A DNA stretch of 64,000 nucleotides, taken from NCBI RefSeq assembly GCF_014269035.2, contig NZ_JABWRP020000002.1, forward strand, positions 372,001-436,000, in the 5' to 3' direction. Positions 18,836 to 27,817 of the stretch are shown one piece after another (the stretch's first letter is position 1; the number at the start of each line of letters is the position of its first letter). This stretch comes from Pseudomonas vlassakiae (lineage in GTDB: Bacteria > Pseudomonadota > Gammaproteobacteria > Pseudomonadales > Pseudomonadaceae). The position numbers and the translations under genes are program-made. The notes beneath the pieces are model-generated. The model ran no database searches and was not told the DNA's origin. It was given only the letters and a program-made list of their open reading frames with translations.

Positions 18836-19669
18836 CTAACTGTGCAGGCAGGCGCTGCGATAGGCGCCTGGCGTCACGCCAAACGCCTGCTTGAACTGCC
18901 GGCTCAAGTGACTCTGGTCGGCAAAGCCCAAGGTAAACGCGACCTCTGAAGCCGCCAGGCCGCTTTTCAGAAACTCCCGTGCCCGCGCCAGGCGCCGTTG
19001 TTTCAGCCAGGCATGCGGCGGCAAACCGGTGGCCTGGCGGAACACCCGGGCGAAATGGAACGGCGAGAGATTGACTGCAGCCGCCAGGGCCTCCAGCGAT
19101 GGCGGGTCTGCCAACTGGGTTTCCAGCAGTTCCCGCGCACGGGCCACCGCCAGCGGTTCGTTGCCGGGGGCCGTGGGCTCCGGGCAATGGCCGTGGCGTT
19201 GCACCAGCGCCAGCACCGCCTGGCGCCAGGCGGTCTGTTGTTCCAGGGCGCTGGCACCGGCTTCCGACAGCTGGTGCAACTGGCTGAAGGCCCGCGCCAG
19301 GCTCGGGTCCTGGATCACGCTGTCTTTGAAACGCGGCATGCCGTGCCGGCCCAGTTCCAGCTCGTCCAGCACGCCGGTCACCCGTTCGTGCTCGGGGTAG
19401 AAGCCCCGGTAGCGCCAGCCGGCTTCGTGGGCGGTGGCGCCGGTGTGCAGTTCGTCCGGGTTGATCAGCACCATGCTGCCGACCGGCGCCAGGTGTTCGC
19501 TGCCACGGTGCCAGAAGCGCTGCGCGCCCGATTCGATCACGGTGAACACGTAGCCTCCATGCACATGCGGGGCGAAGCGCTGCTGGAAGTAGCGCGCATG
19601 CAGCATCTCGACGTCGCCGAGGGCCGGCGCCTGCCAGAGGTGGGTCTGTTCACGCAGGGGCATGCTCAT
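18836..19669 (-). CDS. AraC family transcriptional regulator
   Basis: A 277-aa regulator. The N-terminal cupin-like AraC ligand domain (residues about 15-150) contains FAPHVHGGYVFTVIESGAQRF and LINPDELHTG. The C-terminal double helix-turn-helix (about 175-275) contains NLSPFHFARVFRQATGLPPHAWLKQRRL and ADQSHLSRQFKQAFGVTPGAYR. Its ATG overlaps the azlD stop (ATGA), making azlC-azlD-araC a tight operon. It probably regulates this operon in response to an amino acid or related effector. Confidence 0.93.
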   Translation of the reverse strand: MSMPLREQTHLWQAPALGDVEMLHARYFQQRFAPHVHGGYVFTVIESGAQRFWHRGSEHLAPVGSMVLINPDELHTGATAHEAGWRYRGFYPEHERVTGVLDELELGRHGMPRFKDSVIQDPSLARAFSQLHQLSEAGASALEQQTAWRQAVLALVQRHGHCPEPTAPGNEPLAVARARELLETQLADPPSLEALAAAVNLSPFHFARVFRQATGLPPHAWLKQRRLARAREFLKSGLAASEVAFTLGFADQSHLSRQFKQAFGVTPGAYRSACLHS

Positions 19670-19980
19670 GCCAGCCAGCCGCGTAGCAGGAAGAAGATCA
19701 ACATGCTCGCCAGCATGCTCAGCAACACGCTGCGGGTCAACAGCACCAGCGCAACGGCCACCAGTGCACCGAGCAGGTAGGGGTTGAGTGGGCTCAGGTC
19801 GAGCTGGTGGCCGGGCAGGAAGATGATCGGCCCGCAGATCGCGGTGAGCATGCCGGGCACGGCAAAGCCCAGGAACTGCCGGGCGTTGGAGCTCAGGCGC
19901 AGCGGCAGGCGTGGCTCCAGGAAGGCGTAGCGGTTGAGGAACACCACGGCGCCCATGGCGAAGATCAGCAGCCAGATCAT
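19666..19980 (-). CDS. azlD: AzlD family branched-chain amino acid exporter subunit
   Basis: A 104-aa small integral membrane protein with about 4 hydrophobic segments, beginning MIWLLIFAMGAVVFLNRYAF and carrying the AzlD block FLGFAVPGMLTAICGP. With AzlC it forms a two-subunit exporter for branched-chain amino acids or analogues. Its ATG overlaps the azlC stop by 4 bp and its stop overlaps the araC-type start by 4 bp. Confidence 0.88.
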   Translation of the reverse strand: MIWLLIFAMGAVVFLNRYAFLEPRLPLRLSSNARQFLGFAVPGMLTAICGPIIFLPGHQLDLSPLNPYLLGALVAVALVLLTRSVLLSMLASMLIFFLLRGWLA

Positions 19981-20678
19981 GGGCGGCCTCCGGAAAATTT
20001 CTGACAGACGAAACCGGCGGCCATGCCCAGCAGGCCAGCGGCGACCAGTGCGGTCTCCCAATGCCAGTAACTGAACAGCACCGAGCAGAACAGCGACACC
20101 GCCACGCACACCACGGTGGCGAGGTTGCGCACCAGCGGCGCGATCAGCGCGACGAAGGTGGCGACGATGGAAAAGTCCAGGCCGAGCTGGTCGAGGTGCG
20201 GGATGTTCTGGCCCAGCACGATGCCGGCCAGGGTAAACAGGTTCCAGGCGACGTAGAAGGTCAGGCCTACACCGAGCGCATACCAGCGGTTGAACTGCTG
20301 CTGGTCGTAGTGGCTGGTAAGGGCGAAGAATTCGTCGGTGAGCAGGAAGCCCAGGCCCAGCCGCCAGCGCAACGGCTGGTTTGACAACACTGGGCGCATG
20401 GACAAGCCATAAAGCAGATGCTGGGACGTCAGCAGCAGGGTGGTGAGCAGGATCGACAGCAGGTTGGCGCCGCCCTTGAGCATGCCGATCGCGACCAGCT
20501 GCGCGGCACCGGCGAACACAATCGCCGACAGCCCTTGGCCTTGCCAGGCACTGAGGTTGGCCTCGATGGCCATGGAGCCGGCGAGCAGGCCCCAGGGGGC
20601 GACGGCCAGGGACAGCGGCAGGATGGCGATGGCGCCGTGCAGGAAAGCTTGGCGGGCAATGGGAGGACTGCTGGGCAT
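19977..20678 (-). CDS. azlC: AzlC family branched-chain amino acid exporter subunit
   Basis: A 233-aa (from this start) inner-membrane protein with the AzlC signature ILPLSLAVAPWGLLAGSMA, GAAQLVAIGML and FLLTDEFFAL. It has about 6 transmembrane segments and partners AzlD. Neither the ATG at 20678 nor the one at 20714 has a convincing ribosome site; 20678 is preferred because homologues begin close to this point, but 20714 is possible. Confidence 0.88.
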   Translation of the reverse strand: MPSSPPIARQAFLHGAIAILPLSLAVAPWGLLAGSMAIEANLSAWQGQGLSAIVFAGAAQLVAIGMLKGGANLLSILLTTLLLTSQHLLYGLSMRPVLSNQPLRWRLGLGFLLTDEFFALTSHYDQQQFNRWYALGVGLTFYVAWNLFTLAGIVLGQNIPHLDQLGLDFSIVATFVALIAPLVRNLATVVCVAVSLFCSVLFSYWHWETALVAAGLLGMAAGFVCQKFSGGRP

Positions 20679-20770
20679 GATGGCTGCGGCACATTTTGCA
20701 AGGTAGGGCAGCATGCCAGAGCGGTGGGGTGGGTGGCTTGAACGATCTTGCTTGTTTGTCGCCTGTGCTG

Positions 20771-20800
20771 GCCCCTCGCGGCTGAAGCCGCTCCTACAGG
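20771..20800. repeat. REP-like element
   Basis: cctcgcggctgaagccgctc followed by ctacagg: the gcggctgaagccgc variant of the P. putida REP palindrome, upstream of azlC. Confidence 0.7.
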
Positions 20801-20854
20801 GGCAGCGTCAATCTGTAGCAGCGATTTTAGCTGCAAAGGGCCGGGGGTAGGTGA

Positions 20855-21544
20855 TTACCGCTTGGTCAGCCGCTGCTGCGCCGCCACGCAGCCATTGATC
20901 TCCACAGCCTTTTGCAGCAGTGCCTGGCGATGCTGTGGATCGAGGTCACTCAGCAATCGGTAGACCTCGGCCTGGTAGTCGCGCTGGCGCCCCCACTGCA
21001 TCTGCAACCCTTGCGGGCGGCTGCGGCTGCAGGCCAGGCGTGCGGTGGGTTGCGGGAAGTACGGTGCATACAGGGTCGCCATGCCCGGGATCGCCTCGAG
21101 GGCTTCGCGGTAGGCCGGGCTGGCATTGTAGGGTTGGCACCAGGTTGCAATTGCAACCGCTGGTGGTGCAAAGCCTTGTTTCAGGCTGGCCTGCAGCAGC
21201 GGGCAGGCGGCATCGGCGATCTGTGCTGCGGGCAGGTAGGTGGTGTAGTACAGCGCCAGGCGATACTGCGCCACCGGGTGGCCAAGCTCGACCGACTTTT
21301 TCAGCAGGGCCACTGCCGTCGGCAGGGTTTGTGCCATCGCCCGGCCCTGGCGGTTAAGTTCCGGGTCGACGCCGATGGCAGTGCGCAGGGTGCTGTTGTC
21401 GTCCGGGCTGTCGGCTTGCTCCAGCAGCGGTAGCGCCTGGCGGTAAAGCAGGTCGGCGTGCGGGTCGATACGGACTTCGAGCGCGTGCGCAGCCATCGGT
21501 GTCAGCACGATGAACAGTGCCGACGCCACAAAGACGGGGTTCAC
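20855..21544 (-). CDS. secreted protein with Sel1/TPR-like repeats
   Basis: A 229-aa protein with a signal peptide (MNPVFVASALFIVLTPMAAHA) when started at the GTG at 21544. The reading frame continues to 21676, but the upstream part is not signal-like. The mature part has helix pairs resembling Sel1 repeats (TAVALLKKSVELGHPVAQYRLALYY, ACPLLQASLKQGFAPPAVAIA). Four cysteines follow, which may form disulphides in the periplasm. The function is unknown; such proteins usually mediate protein contacts. Confidence 0.7.
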   Translation of the reverse strand: MNPVFVASALFIVLTPMAAHALEVRIDPHADLLYRQALPLLEQADSPDDNSTLRTAIGVDPELNRQGRAMAQTLPTAVALLKKSVELGHPVAQYRLALYYTTYLPAAQIADAACPLLQASLKQGFAPPAVAIATWCQPYNASPAYREALEAIPGMATLYAPYFPQPTARLACSRSRPQGLQMQWGRQRDYQAEVYRLLSDLDPQHRQALLQKAVEINGCVAAQQRLTKR

Positions 21545-21700
21545 AGGCGTGCCCCGTTCAATGAACGAGGCCGGCTGGCTGCCAGGCAGGGGGAAACGGC
21601 TTGATGAGTGATCACAACTGCGCGTACACCTCGGGCGAATCGGAACGACGGGGTATTCTATCGAAGCGAGGGTCAAAACCGAAACCCCGTGACTCGTCAG

Positions 21701-22786
21701 TCAGACGAGCTTGATCGGTGTGACCTTGCGCTGGCCGTGTCGTTCCTGGGCCAGCCCCAACTTGGCGGTAATCACCTTGGCCAAAGCATTGTTGCCCAGA
21801 TCGTTCAAGTGCAGGCGGTCGACGAACAGATCGGCACCGAATACCGGCGAGCTGCTGAGCATGCTGTTCATGTCGTAGCAGGGCACGGGGTCTGCCTGGC
21901 TTTTGATGCGACGGAAGAAAGCCATGTGCAGCTTGCTGTCGAAGGCACCGTCGAGCAGGCGGTCGAAATTCCCCGGTTGTTGCTCGAGGGCGGCCAGCAT
22001 CGCCAGTTCCCCCGCCGGCAGGGTTTCTCGGCACCAGGGCAGCAGGGGCTGGAGGATGAAGGTCAGGGTGGCGTGACTGTCAGCCAGCATCCGTTCCCAT
22101 TGGCGCAAGGTGCGGGCGATGCTGTCGGCCGCGCGTGCCAGGCGCTTTTCCGGGGCGGACAGCGACCAGTTGGGGGCAGGGTCGTTGCGCCGTGGTGCCA
22201 ATGCCTGGCCCAGGCGCTGCCACAGCGACTCATGGCGCGCTGGGCCCGCGGGTGGCATGCCCTCGTTGAAACTGTTCAGGTAAGCCTGGTGAGCCTTGGC
22301 CTGCTGCGGGTCATACGGGCCGGCCAGGACCTCGCCGAGGGCTTCATGGGCCAAGGTGTTCAGGCCGCTGAGCAGTACCACATGGCCCACTTCGCCGAAG
22401 CGATGCTGGTGGGTCAGGAACAGCAACAGCTCCTGGCTGGCGTTGAGCCCGCAGCCGGCCAGGCTCAGCCATACCTCGCCGGTCAGCATCGACAGGTGCG
22501 AGGCTACCGTATGTTCGTCGCAGCTGGCGCCGATGCCCAGGGCGGTCGAGCCGCCGACCAGCAGGTTGATGCGCGAGGCGGCACCGCGCTCGGCAACCGA
22601 GAAGCGCTTGCCGGCGCAATGGCTGTAGCGCAGGCCAAGGGCGTCGGTGTTGATGGTGCAGGAGCGGTAGCCGCTCTCGTGCACATGCAGGGTGTGTGGG
22701 GCGCGGCGATTACCCAGCAGCAGAAAGCGCTGGTAATCATGATGCAGTGGCGAAGCGAGACCCTGGACATGCGTGCTGGGTGTCAT
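21701..22786 (-). CDS. SGNH/GDSL-type hydrolase-like protein
   Basis: A 361-aa protein. It has the SGNH block I cue GGSTALGIGA (residues about 75-85) with the putative nucleophile Ser, an Asn in the middle (LLSGLNTLAHE) and the block V motif DRLHLNDLGNNALA near the C terminus, with Asp and His in place. I recall relatives annotated as 'inducer of phenazine A' in Pseudomonas, but I cannot verify this. There is no signal peptide. AGGAG precedes the ATG. It is the last gene of the YcgG-LysE-SGNH operon and could esterify, deacylate or otherwise finish the product of the first gene. Confidence 0.72.
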   Translation of the reverse strand: MTPSTHVQGLASPLHHDYQRFLLLGNRRAPHTLHVHESGYRSCTINTDALGLRYSHCAGKRFSVAERGAASRINLLVGGSTALGIGASCDEHTVASHLSMLTGEVWLSLAGCGLNASQELLLFLTHQHRFGEVGHVVLLSGLNTLAHEALGEVLAGPYDPQQAKAHQAYLNSFNEGMPPAGPARHESLWQRLGQALAPRRNDPAPNWSLSAPEKRLARAADSIARTLRQWERMLADSHATLTFILQPLLPWCRETLPAGELAMLAALEQQPGNFDRLLDGAFDSKLHMAFFRRIKSQADPVPCYDMNSMLSSSPVFGADLFVDRLHLNDLGNNALAKVITAKLGLAQERHGQRKVTPIKLV

Positions 22787-22821
22787 GGGCGCTCCTTCTC
22801 GGCAGGCGTGGTGGCGGGCGT

Positions 22822-23451
22822 TCAGCCCGCCAGTTCCTTGAGGTTGTAAGCCAGGCCACCGGCGGCGATCAGCAGCAGGACGACGCCCGAGGCCAGGGAT
22901 ATAAGGCGGTTGCTGCGCTGCGAGGTGATCTTGCCGATGGCAAAGATGTACAGGCTGAGCACGGCGAAATCGATCAGTACCCACAGCAGCGACAGCACCA
23001 CCATGCTCTTGCCGAACGATTCGGTGATCTGGATGAACTGGGGAAAGAAGGCGATGAAGAAGATGATGTCCTTCGGGTTGGAAATACCGACCATGAAGCC
23101 TTGCCACAAACCGCCGCGCCCGGCTTTGGCCGGTTGCAGCTCGGCTTCGTCGACGGCAGGCGCCTGCAGGCACTCGCGCAGGGTGCCCACGGCAATGTAG
23201 CCAATGAACAGGCAGCCCAGCAGGCTCATGCCACTGAGCCAGGCCTTGTCGATGGCCGCACTGGTGAGGATGACCCAGGCAGCGGCGCCGATCAGCACCA
23301 GTGACGCCCAGTTGGTGCCGACGGCGGTGAACATGGCCTTGCGCGAGCCAGAGGCTGCGGCGGTGTTGACGATCAGCGCCACCACCGGGCCGGGGGTGGC
23401 GATCAGCAGCAGCACGGTGAGTGCGTAAGTCAGTGTCAGTGCGGTATTCAC
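22822..23451 (-). CDS. LysE family translocator
   Basis: A 209-aa, six-helix exporter of the LysE/RhtB superfamily. The signature ATPGPVVALIVNTAAASGSRKAM is at the N terminus and GFMVGISNPKDIIFFIAFFPQF in the middle. The GTG at 23451 is the start: it lies 2 nt after the YcgG stop codon, so the genes are coupled, and the protein then has the usual family length. It should export an amino acid or amino-acid-like compound, probably the product of the operon. Confidence 0.9.
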   Translation of the reverse strand: MNTALTLTYALTVLLLIATPGPVVALIVNTAAASGSRKAMFTAVGTNWASLVLIGAAAWVILTSAAIDKAWLSGMSLLGCLFIGYIAVGTLRECLQAPAVDEAELQPAKAGRGGLWQGFMVGISNPKDIIFFIAFFPQFIQITESFGKSMVVLSLLWVLIDFAVLSLYIFAIGKITSQRSNRLISLASGVVLLLIAAGGLAYNLKELAG

Positions 23452-23453
23452 GG

Positions 23454-24236
23454 TCAGTTCTCGATCAGAATGTCGGTTGTCGCGTGGGTGTGGGCATGAA
23501 ACGGGCAGCGCGACGGATTGAGCGAGCCGGCTTCCTGCAGTTGGTACTGCTTCCATTCGAAGTTGTCGTCCTGGCCAAAGAAGCCGAGGGTTTCGGGCAT
23601 GACCCCGTCGTTGTAGTGGCGCACGCGATCACGAATGCGGGCACGAATGCGTTGCCCGCTTTCGGTGCTGGCGTTGGCCACTTCGTCGAAGTTTTCCCGC
23701 GGGTTGATGACGAAGGTGATGTGCGGGCCGAGGTTGCGGCTTTTCATCTGCTGGTGGCCGGGGAAGTTCATGTTGATGAACAGCGGCATACCGGCGTAGC
23801 AGAACGACCAGGCGTTGTCGTGCGGGTCGGTGGGAACCGCTTGCGGCCACGGGTGCGGGTCACGGGCATGGACTCCGCGCAGTACTTTCCAGGCCAGTGC
23901 CTGTTGCTCGGCCAGGGTGCTGTCGGCGGCTGTTTGCAGAAACACCACCAGTGGGCTGCCGATGCGTTGCTTGATCGGCACAGGGGTTATGGTGCGTACA
24001 TATTCGGCCAGGCCCTGGGCGATATCATCGGCCAGTTGTTCGGCGCGGGCGAAGAGGATGTGGCAGGATGCGCCGGCTACCGCCTTGCGCCCGAACAGGC
24101 ACGGGAAGTCGGGGTTGGCGAGCACGCTGCGAAAATGGTGTAGGGTTTGATGCGTCCAGTGCTGAGTGTTCCGTACATGTTCATCGGCCAGCTCTAGCGC
24201 GTCCAGGCGATAGCAGTTTCCATAACCCGTAAACAT
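23454..24236 (-). CDS. YqcI/YcgG family protein (putative haem-dependent N-oxygenase family)
   Basis: A 260-aa protein of the YqcI/YcgG family. Family marks are FPCLFGRKAVAGASCHILF (residues about 48-66), WSFCYAGMPLFINMNFPGH with SRNLGPHITFVINPR in the middle, and RCPFHAH at the C terminus, where the Cys and His residues are candidate cofactor ligands. From memory, some family members in natural-product pathways are haem-dependent oxygenases that hydroxylate guanidino or amino nitrogens. Whether this member does so is inference. It is the first gene of an operon with a LysE exporter and an SGNH protein, divergent from a LysR regulator. Confidence 0.8.
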   Translation of the reverse strand: MFTGYGNCYRLDALELADEHVRNTQHWTHQTLHHFRSVLANPDFPCLFGRKAVAGASCHILFARAEQLADDIAQGLAEYVRTITPVPIKQRIGSPLVVFLQTAADSTLAEQQALAWKVLRGVHARDPHPWPQAVPTDPHDNAWSFCYAGMPLFINMNFPGHQQMKSRNLGPHITFVINPRENFDEVANASTESGQRIRARIRDRVRHYNDGVMPETLGFFGQDDNFEWKQYQLQEAGSLNPSRCPFHAHTHATTDILIEN

Positions 24237-24397
24237 GATTTCCCCAGGAGATTTAAGTAAGAGAGAGTTCCACACACATGCAGGCAGGTTGGAGACTTAT
24301 CTGTGTTATTTACCTGCATTTTCTGAGACGCTCTTCACGTTGTAAAACGCGTGGAACTATGACCTACTATTAGTCTCACTCATGATTCGAGGGCATC

Positions 24398-25318
24398 ATG
24401 TCGGAACGGATTCAAGCTTTGCACGCCCTGCGTGCTTTCGAGGTGGCCTCGCGCTACGGCTCGTTTACCCGGGCCGCTGAGGAGCTGGCCCTTACCCAAG
24501 GGGCGGTCAGCCATCACATCAAGACCCTCGAATCCATGTTCGGCTGCGACCTGTTCGAGCGCCGCGGCCCCAAGTTGAGCCTCACCGAGCATGGACGGCT
24601 GCTGGCTCAAGAGCTGAAGGTGGGCTTCAAGATCATCGAAAACGCCTGCGCGCTGCTGCGCCAGGACCGTTATGGGTTGCGCTTGAAGGCCCCTTCGACG
24701 CTGACCGTGCGCTGGCTGCTGCGGGCGCTGGACGGGTTCAAGAAGCTCGAAGACAACTGCAGCGTGCAGCTGTCGAGCGTGTGGATGGACATTGACTCGG
24801 TGGACTTCTACTCCGAGCCCTACGACTGCGCCATTCTCCTGGCCAACGGTCGTTTCCCGGCCGATGTCGAAAGCGTCAAGCTGTTCGATGAATGGCTGAT
24901 CCCGGTGTGCCACCCGGACTACATGGCGCAAGCGCAACCGGAGCTGGTCGACCTGCGCCAGTGTGAATTCCTCCACCCATCGCCAGATCGCCGCGACTGG
25001 CGGCGCTGGCTGGCGCGCATGGATGCGCTGGACATCAGCATCGACCAGGGCCAGGTGTTCGATACCCTCGACCAGGGCATCTCGGCGGCGCAGCAGGGCC
25101 TCGGCATTTCGGTGGTCGACCTGGTACTGGCCAGTGCCGACCTCACGGCCGGGCGCCTAGTGACGCCGTTCAAGCATGCGGTGTCGACCGGTGACGGTTA
25201 CTACATGACCTGGCTCAAGAGCAGCCCCAAGGCGCGGCAGATGCACAAGCTGCGCGACTTCCTGCTCAGCCAGGTGCCGCCGCTGGGCTACAAGGACATC
25301 AACTACCTGTACGGCTGA
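24398..25318 (+). CDS. LysR family transcriptional regulator (GcvA-like)
   Basis: A 306-aa LysR-type regulator. The winged helix-turn-helix at residues 5-65 (LHALRAFEVASRYGSFTRAAEELALTQGAVSHHIKTLE) matches the GcvA/AmpR subgroup, and the effector-binding domain follows (about 90-295). GAGGGC precedes the ATG. It is divergent from the YcgG-LysE-SGNH operon across a 161-bp spacer, the usual position for its regulator. The effector is unknown. Confidence 0.92.
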   Translation: MSERIQALHALRAFEVASRYGSFTRAAEELALTQGAVSHHIKTLESMFGCDLFERRGPKLSLTEHGRLLAQELKVGFKIIENACALLRQDRYGLRLKAPSTLTVRWLLRALDGFKKLEDNCSVQLSSVWMDIDSVDFYSEPYDCAILLANGRFPADVESVKLFDEWLIPVCHPDYMAQAQPELVDLRQCEFLHPSPDRRDWRRWLARMDALDISIDQGQVFDTLDQGISAAQQGLGISVVDLVLASADLTAGRLVTPFKHAVSTGDGYYMTWLKSSPKARQMHKLRDFLLSQVPPLGYKDINYLYG

Positions 25319-25380
25319 ACGTGGCGACGTGGCACGGCCGCAATCGCGTAGAATCGTGTTTTTGAACAGAGGTCGACGCG

Positions 25381-27741
25381 GTGGAGTTGCAACAGGGCTT
25401 TGTCCTGACCCGGCATTGGCATGACACGCCCGAAGGCACCTGCGTGGAATTCTGGCTGGCCACCGATGCCGGGCCGCGGCTGTTGCGTCTGGCACCGCAA
25501 GAGTCGGTGGCGTTCATCCCGCAAGCGCAGGCCGAACACGCTCGGGTGTTGCTGGCCAAGGAGCAGGGCGCAGCGCTCAAGCCGTTGCGCCTGAAGGATT
25601 TCGACCAGCGTCCGATGCTCGGCCTCTACACTCGTCAGCACCGCCAGCTGATGCAACTGGAGCAACGCCTGCGTACGGCTGGCATCGACGTCTTCGAGGC
25701 CGATATCCGCCCGCCGGAGCGTTACCTGATGGAGCGCTTCATCACCGCGCCCGTGCAGTTCACTGGCCAGCGGGACGAGCAGGGCGTGTACTGCAAGGCC
25801 CAGCTCAAGCCGCTGCCAGGCTACCGCCCGACCTTGCGCCTGGCCTCGCTGGACATCGAGACCAGCGAGCGCGGCGAGCTGTACAGCATCGCCCTGGAAG
25901 GCTGCGGCCAGCGCCAGGTGTACATGCTCGGCCCGGCCAACGGTGATGCTGGTGGCGTGGATTTTGACTTGCGCTATTGCGCTGACCGCGCCGAGCTGCT
26001 GAGTTGCCTCAACCAGTGGATGGCCGAGCATGACCCGGATGCAATCATCGGTTGGAACTTGATCCAGTTCGACCTGCGCCTGCTGCATGAGCACGCCAAG
26101 CTGCTGCAAGTGCCACTGGCGCTGGGGCGCAACGGCGCGCCGATGACCTTGCGCAGCCATGCCGGCGGCGGCCATGTATTTGCCGATGCCCCGGGGCGCC
26201 TGCTGATCGATGGCATCGAGGCGCTGCGCTCGGCGACCTGGAGCTTCCCTTCGTTCAGCCTCGAAAGTGTCGCGCAGACCCTGCTCGGCGAGGGCAAGGC
26301 CATCGACACGCCTTACCAGCGCATGGACGAGATCAACCGCCTTTTCGCCGAAGACAAACCGGCGCTCGCCCGCTACAACCTCAAGGACTGCGAACTGGTC
26401 ACGCGCATTTTTGCCCATACCCGGCTGCTCGACTTCCTGCTGGAGCGTTCGGCGGTCACCGGCTTGGCGGTGGACCGCAGTGGCGGCTCGGTTGCCGCAT
26501 TCTGTCACCTGTATATCCCGCACATGCATCGTATGGGGTTTGTCGCGCCGAGCCTTGGCAGCCGTCCGGACGAGGCCAGCCTCGGTGGTTTTGTCATGGA
26601 TTCACGCCCGGGGTTGTACGACTCGGTGCTGGTGCTGGATTACAAGAGCTTGTACCCGTCGATTATCCGCACCTTTCTGATCGACCCGGTCGGCCTGGTG
26701 GAAGGCTTGCGCCTGCCCGATGACGAGCACTCGGTGGAGGGCTTTCGCGGTGGGCGTTTCTCGCGCACACAGCATTGCCTGCCCGCCATCGTCGAGCGTG
26801 TGTGGCAAGGGAGGGAGGCGGCCAAGCGCGAGGGCAACGCGCCGTTGTCGCAGGCACTCAAGATCATCATGAACGCCTTCTACGGCGTGCTGGGTTCCAG
26901 CGGCTGCCGCTTCTTCGACCCGCGCCTGGCATCGTCGATCACCATGCGCGGTCACCAGATCATGCGCCAGACGCGCGCACTGATCGAAGCTCAGGGCTTC
27001 GAAGTCATCTACGGCGATACCGATTCCACCTTCGTCTGGCTCAAGGGCGCGCACGCCGAGGATGCTGCTGCGCGCATCGGGCGCGATCTGGTCGACCAGG
27101 TCAACCAGTGGTGGCGCGAGTACCTGCGCACCACCCTGAACCTTGAAAGCGCGCTGGAGTTGCAGTTCGAGGTGCATTACCGGCGCTTTCTGATGCCCAC
27201 CATCCGCGGCACCGACGAAGGCAGCAAAAAGCGTTATGCCGGCCTGGTGCAGCGGGCCGATGGCAGCGAAGAGATGGTCTACAAGGGCCTGGAGTCGGTA
27301 CGCACCGACTGGTCGCCACTGGCTCGGCGTTTTCAGCAGGAACTGTACGGGCGGATTTTCCGTGGCCAGCCTTATCGCGACTACCTGCGCGAGTACGTGC
27401 GCCAGACCCTCGCCGGTGAACTGGATGAGCTGCTGGTCTATCGCAAGCGCCTGCGCCGGCCGCTGGCCGACTATCAGCGCAATGTGCCACCGCACGTACG
27501 GGCCGCGCGGCTGGCAGACGAGTTCAACGTTCGGGTCGGCCGCCCGCGGCAATACCAGCGTGGTGGCTGGATCAGCTACCTGATCACCACCGCCGGCCCC
27601 GAGCCGCTGGAGAACCTGCAGGCGCCTGTCGATTATGAGCATTACCTGAGCCGCCAGCTGCAGCCGGTGGCGGATGCCATCCTGCCCTTCGTCGGCGATG
27701 ATTTCAGTGCGCTGACCGACCGCCAGCTGCTGCTTTTCTGA
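25381..27741 (+). CDS. polB: DNA polymerase II
   Basis: A 786-aa family B polymerase used in replication restart and damage tolerance. The start is the GTG at 25381, preceded by AGAGG, giving the conserved opening [15 protein letters not shown]. The 3'-5' exonuclease is intact: ExoI with DIET near residue 158, Exo[10 protein letters not shown], Exo[12 protein letters not shown]. Polymerase motif A ([10 protein letters not shown], about 420), motif B ([12 protein letters not shown], about 494) and motif C (YGDTDS, about 544) are all present. In E. coli the gene is SOS-induced. Here no CTGT-N8-ACAG LexA box is seen in the spacer before it. Confidence 0.97.
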   Translation: MELQQGFVLTRHWHDTPEGTCVEFWLATDAGPRLLRLAPQESVAFIPQAQAEHARVLLAKEQGAALKPLRLKDFDQRPMLGLYTRQHRQLMQLEQRLRTAGIDVFEADIRPPERYLMERFITAPVQFTGQRDEQGVYCKAQLKPLPGYRPTLRLASLDIETSERGELYSIALEGCGQRQVYMLGPANGDAGGVDFDLRYCADRAELLSCLNQWMAEHDPDAIIGWNLIQFDLRLLHEHAKLLQVPLALGRNGAPMTLRSHAGGGHVFADAPGRLLIDGIEALRSATWSFPSFSLESVAQTLLGEGKAIDTPYQRMDEINRLFAEDKPALARYNLKDCELVTRIFAHTRLLDFLLERSAVTGLAVDRSGGSVAAFCHLYIPHMHRMGFVAPSLGSRPDEASLGGFVMDSRPGLYDSVLVLDYKSLYPSIIRTFLIDPVGLVEGLRLPDDEHSVEGFRGGRFSRTQHCLPAIVERVWQGREAAKREGNAPLSQALKIIMNAFYGVLGSSGCRFFDPRLASSITMRGHQIMRQTRALIEAQGFEVIYGDTDSTFVWLKGAHAEDAAARIGRDLVDQVNQWWREYLRTTLNLESALELQFEVHYRRFLMPTIRGTDEGSKKRYAGLVQRADGSEEMVYKGLESVRTDWSPLARRFQQELYGRIFRGQPYRDYLREYVRQTLAGELDELLVYRKRLRRPLADYQRNVPPHVRAARLADEFNVRVGRPRQYQRGGWISYLITTAGPEPLENLQAPVDYEHYLSRQLQPVADAILPFVGDDFSALTDRQLLLF

Positions 27742-27817
27742 ACCCGGGGTAGTTATCTAGCCCGTGCTGCGCGATAGCGGATATTAGCTTCGCACTTCCC
27801 GACCCAGGAGGTGCTTC

